Source: Candidatus Dojkabacteria bacterium CG_4_10_14_0_2_um_filter_Dojkabacteria_WS6_41_15
GTDB taxonomy: Bacteria; Patescibacteriota; Dojkabacteria; GCA-002793355
Assembly (NCBI GenBank): GCA_002793355.1
Contig: PFQB01000107.1
Location: 1-40,830 of the forward strand
Length of the DNA stretch: 40,830 nt
Reading direction: 5' to 3'
Positions 39,495 through 40,830 of this stretch are shown here, piece after piece (position 1 is the first letter of the stretch; the number at the start of each line of letters is the position of its first letter). Below the pieces are notes generated by a model that saw only the letters and a program-made list of their open reading frames with translations, searched no databases and was not told where the DNA came from. Made by a program: the position numbers and the translations under genes.

Positions 39495-40830
39495 TTACTC
39501 ATGCGCAACATCAACAATAATAATAGGATACCTTCGCAACACTTTATGGAAGAAGGCACCAACTCTCGCGTAAATCTCTTTCTTAACCGCTTTTTCGTCG
39601 GAAACTTTGCCACGTAAGCCTGCAATTCGCTGCTTGATTTCGGCAAGAACTGACTTTTGCTTATCTTCAGCATCAATGCCTTTAACCACAGTTGAAACCT
39701 TAGTAACCTTTCCCTTTTCAAGTACCAGAGATACCACGACAATGCCATCTTTTGCTAAGGCTTTTCGCTCGGCAATAATCTGCGCACCATCTTCGAGTAT
39801 CATGTCCCCTACCGCATAAATCGGATCAGCTGCAACTTTCTTTTCATGCTTAATTATGCCGTTTTCGAAGGCAAACACTTGCCCTTCTACGGGGATAAAC
39901 ACAGAAGATTCATTAATACCTGCTTCCTTCAGTACTTGTCGATGTTGCGCGGCAAACGAGGTAAACCCGTGTACGGGAATGTTGTACTTTGCATTCAAGG
40001 CCAAAGCCATTTCCTTCATATCTTCCTGATTCGGGTGACCACTTGAGTGAACATCCATTAAACGGGTGTTAATGATGCGAACACCACGACGGGCAATTGC
40101 ATCCATCAGATTCTGCACTTCCATTACTTTCGTTGGAATTACACTTGAGGACATAATGACCGTATCGGTTTTCTTCAGCGAGATAGTCTTATGTGTTCCT
40201 TTCGCAATTCTGGTAAGCGAGGCAAATTCCTCACCTTGGCTACCTGTCGATAAGATCAACAGTTTGTTATCTGGATGTTTATCCAAATCATTTCTGCCCA
40301 ACATTACATTGGCTTGAGGGTGGATGTACCCAATTCTCATAGCAATCTTGATGTTACTTTCTAAACTTCGACCTGAAACAAACACCTTTTTGTTCAGCTT
40401 TTTCGCAACATCGATAAGACCGCTCTGACGCGTAACCAGTGACGAAAACGTCGCGACGATTACCCGACCGGGAGCTTTCCGAATCTGCTCTTCTAGCACA
40501 TCTCGGATGTACAATTCTGAATTTGATTTTCCTTTTTCGAAAGCATTCGTCGAATCGAGCAAAGCTACTAAAACTCCTTTGCGACCTAGTTCCTTAATCT
40601 TTCCCATTTCTGTGGGAATATCGTTGATTGGCGTTTCATCCAACTTATAGTCGCCGGTATACACGACACGACCTTCTGGGGTATGAAAACATACACCATA
40701 AGCCTGCGGAATACTGTGCGTTACATGGAAAAACGAGATTTGCACATCACCAAACTTGAGAATATCGTCTTTTGCAACGGTATACAGTTTGGCTTGCTTG
40801 TCTTTTCGCGATTCTGCGAGTTTGTCTTTA
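39495..40830 (-). CDS. rnj: Ribonuclease J, C-terminal part (5' end outside window)
   Basis: Metallo-beta-lactamase RNase with beta-CASP domain, an RNA-processing and decay enzyme with 5'-3' exo- and endonuclease activity. The frame is open to the window edge, so the gene is cut and the N-terminal HxHxDH motif is missing from view. Visible motifs are FFHVTHSIPQAYG, VVYTGDYKLD, LLDSTNAFEKGKS, VIVATFSSLVTRQSGLIDVA, ILSTGSQGEEFASL and the VHSSGHPNQED motif, then the C-terminal domain with KKEIYARVGAFFHKVLRR. An in-frame GTG at 40745 is not the start, since conserved sequence continues above it (KFGDVQISFF). The gap of 51 nt to the next gene holds that gene's promoter. Confidence 0.93.
   Translation of the reverse strand, partial: KDKLAESRKDKQAKLYTVAKDDILKFGDVQISFFHVTHSIPQAYGVCFHTPEGRVVYTGDYKLDETPINDIPTEMGKIKELGRKGVLVALLDSTNAFEKGKSNSELYIRDVLEEQIRKAPGRVIVATFSSLVTRQSGLIDVAKKLNKKVFVSGRSLESNIKIAMRIGYIHPQANVMLGRNDLDKHPDNKLLILSTGSQGEEFASLTRIAKGTHKTISLKKTDTVIMSSSVIPTKVMEVQNLMDAIARRGVRIINTRLMDVHSSGHPNQEDMKEMALALNAKYNIPVHGFTSFAAQHRQVLKEAGINESSVFIPVEGQVFAFENGIIKHEKKVAADPIYAVGDMILEDGAQIIAERKALAKDGIVVVSLVLEKGKVTKVSTVVKGIDAEDKQKSVLAEIKQRIAGLRGKVSDEKAVKKEIYARVGAFFHKVLRRYPIIIVDVAHE

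Noticed and set aside
1..40830. CRISPR arrays, transposases, integrases, prophage genes
   Set aside because: No regularly spaced repeats and no matching proteins were seen; the baseplate-J-like region belongs to a chromosomal CPR membrane protein rather than a phage module.
1..40830. UGA recoded as glycine, as in some CPR lineages
   Set aside because: TGA terminates well-bounded genes here (for example at 33857 and 27008) and conserved genes contain no in-frame TGA.

Overview
The window is 40.8 kb of bacterial chromosome that I read as Candidate Phyla Radiation (Patescibacteria). The clues are the gene families: a membrane protein with a baseplate-J-like region beside an FtsA/PilM-like ATPase, DUF2298 and DUF4010 membrane proteins, short diverged versions of housekeeping proteins, and many orphan ORFs. 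The tRNA seen whole lacks an encoded CCA end. TGA behaves as an ordinary stop. I cannot place it to a lineage. I see no transposase, CRISPR array or rRNA.

Left third (1-13.8 kb): a partial tRNA-Glu, a polyprenyl diphosphate synthase, and a tRNA-Leu whose 3' end is duplicated 192 bp away. Leftward genes follow for B3/B4-domain protein, bL27, a Trm11-type methyltransferase, bL21, an orphan ORF, TruB, HrcA, a DUF2085 protein and a large DUF2298 protein. Rightward genes from a divergent promoter encode an MgtC/DUF4010 membrane protein, a TatD nuclease and an OmpR-type winged-helix protein, converging on a family 2 glycosyltransferase.

Middle (13.8-27.2 kb): a PEP-synthase-like protein whose phosphocarrier His is Asp; MutS overlapping a membrane protein that looks like a decayed LytS-type kinase; several orphans; a TrmB-type regulator; a winged-helix protein with a decayed STAND-type ATPase domain overlapping a P-loop kinase; a VanY-type carboxypeptidase; and a cluster of tiny ORFs (29, 30 and possibly 28 codons) behind the best promoter and Shine-Dalgarno site in the window.

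Right third (27.2-40.8 kb): eight leftward genes, all overlapping or separated by 1-2 nt, from 35.1 to 27.2 kb. They encode an arginyl-tRNA-synthetase-like protein, an orphan, a thymidylate-kinase-like protein, an SDR dehydrogenase, an HD phosphohydrolase, a lactonase-type amidohydrolase, a probable ATP-grasp protein and an M20 peptidase. This is the best candidate for an undescribed system: it combines amino-acid activation, ligation, redox and hydrolysis in one transcription unit. An XRE regulator with an S24-like tail lies just upstream. The window ends with the baseplate-J-like protein, the FtsA/PilM-like ATPase and the C-terminal part of RNase J.

A theme across the window is that sigma70-type -10 boxes lie only 5-7 nt before the start codon of many first genes, implying leaderless mRNAs. 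The microprotein operon is the clear exception, with a 5' leader and strong Shine-Dalgarno sites. All function calls come from reading motifs by eye; no database search was run.
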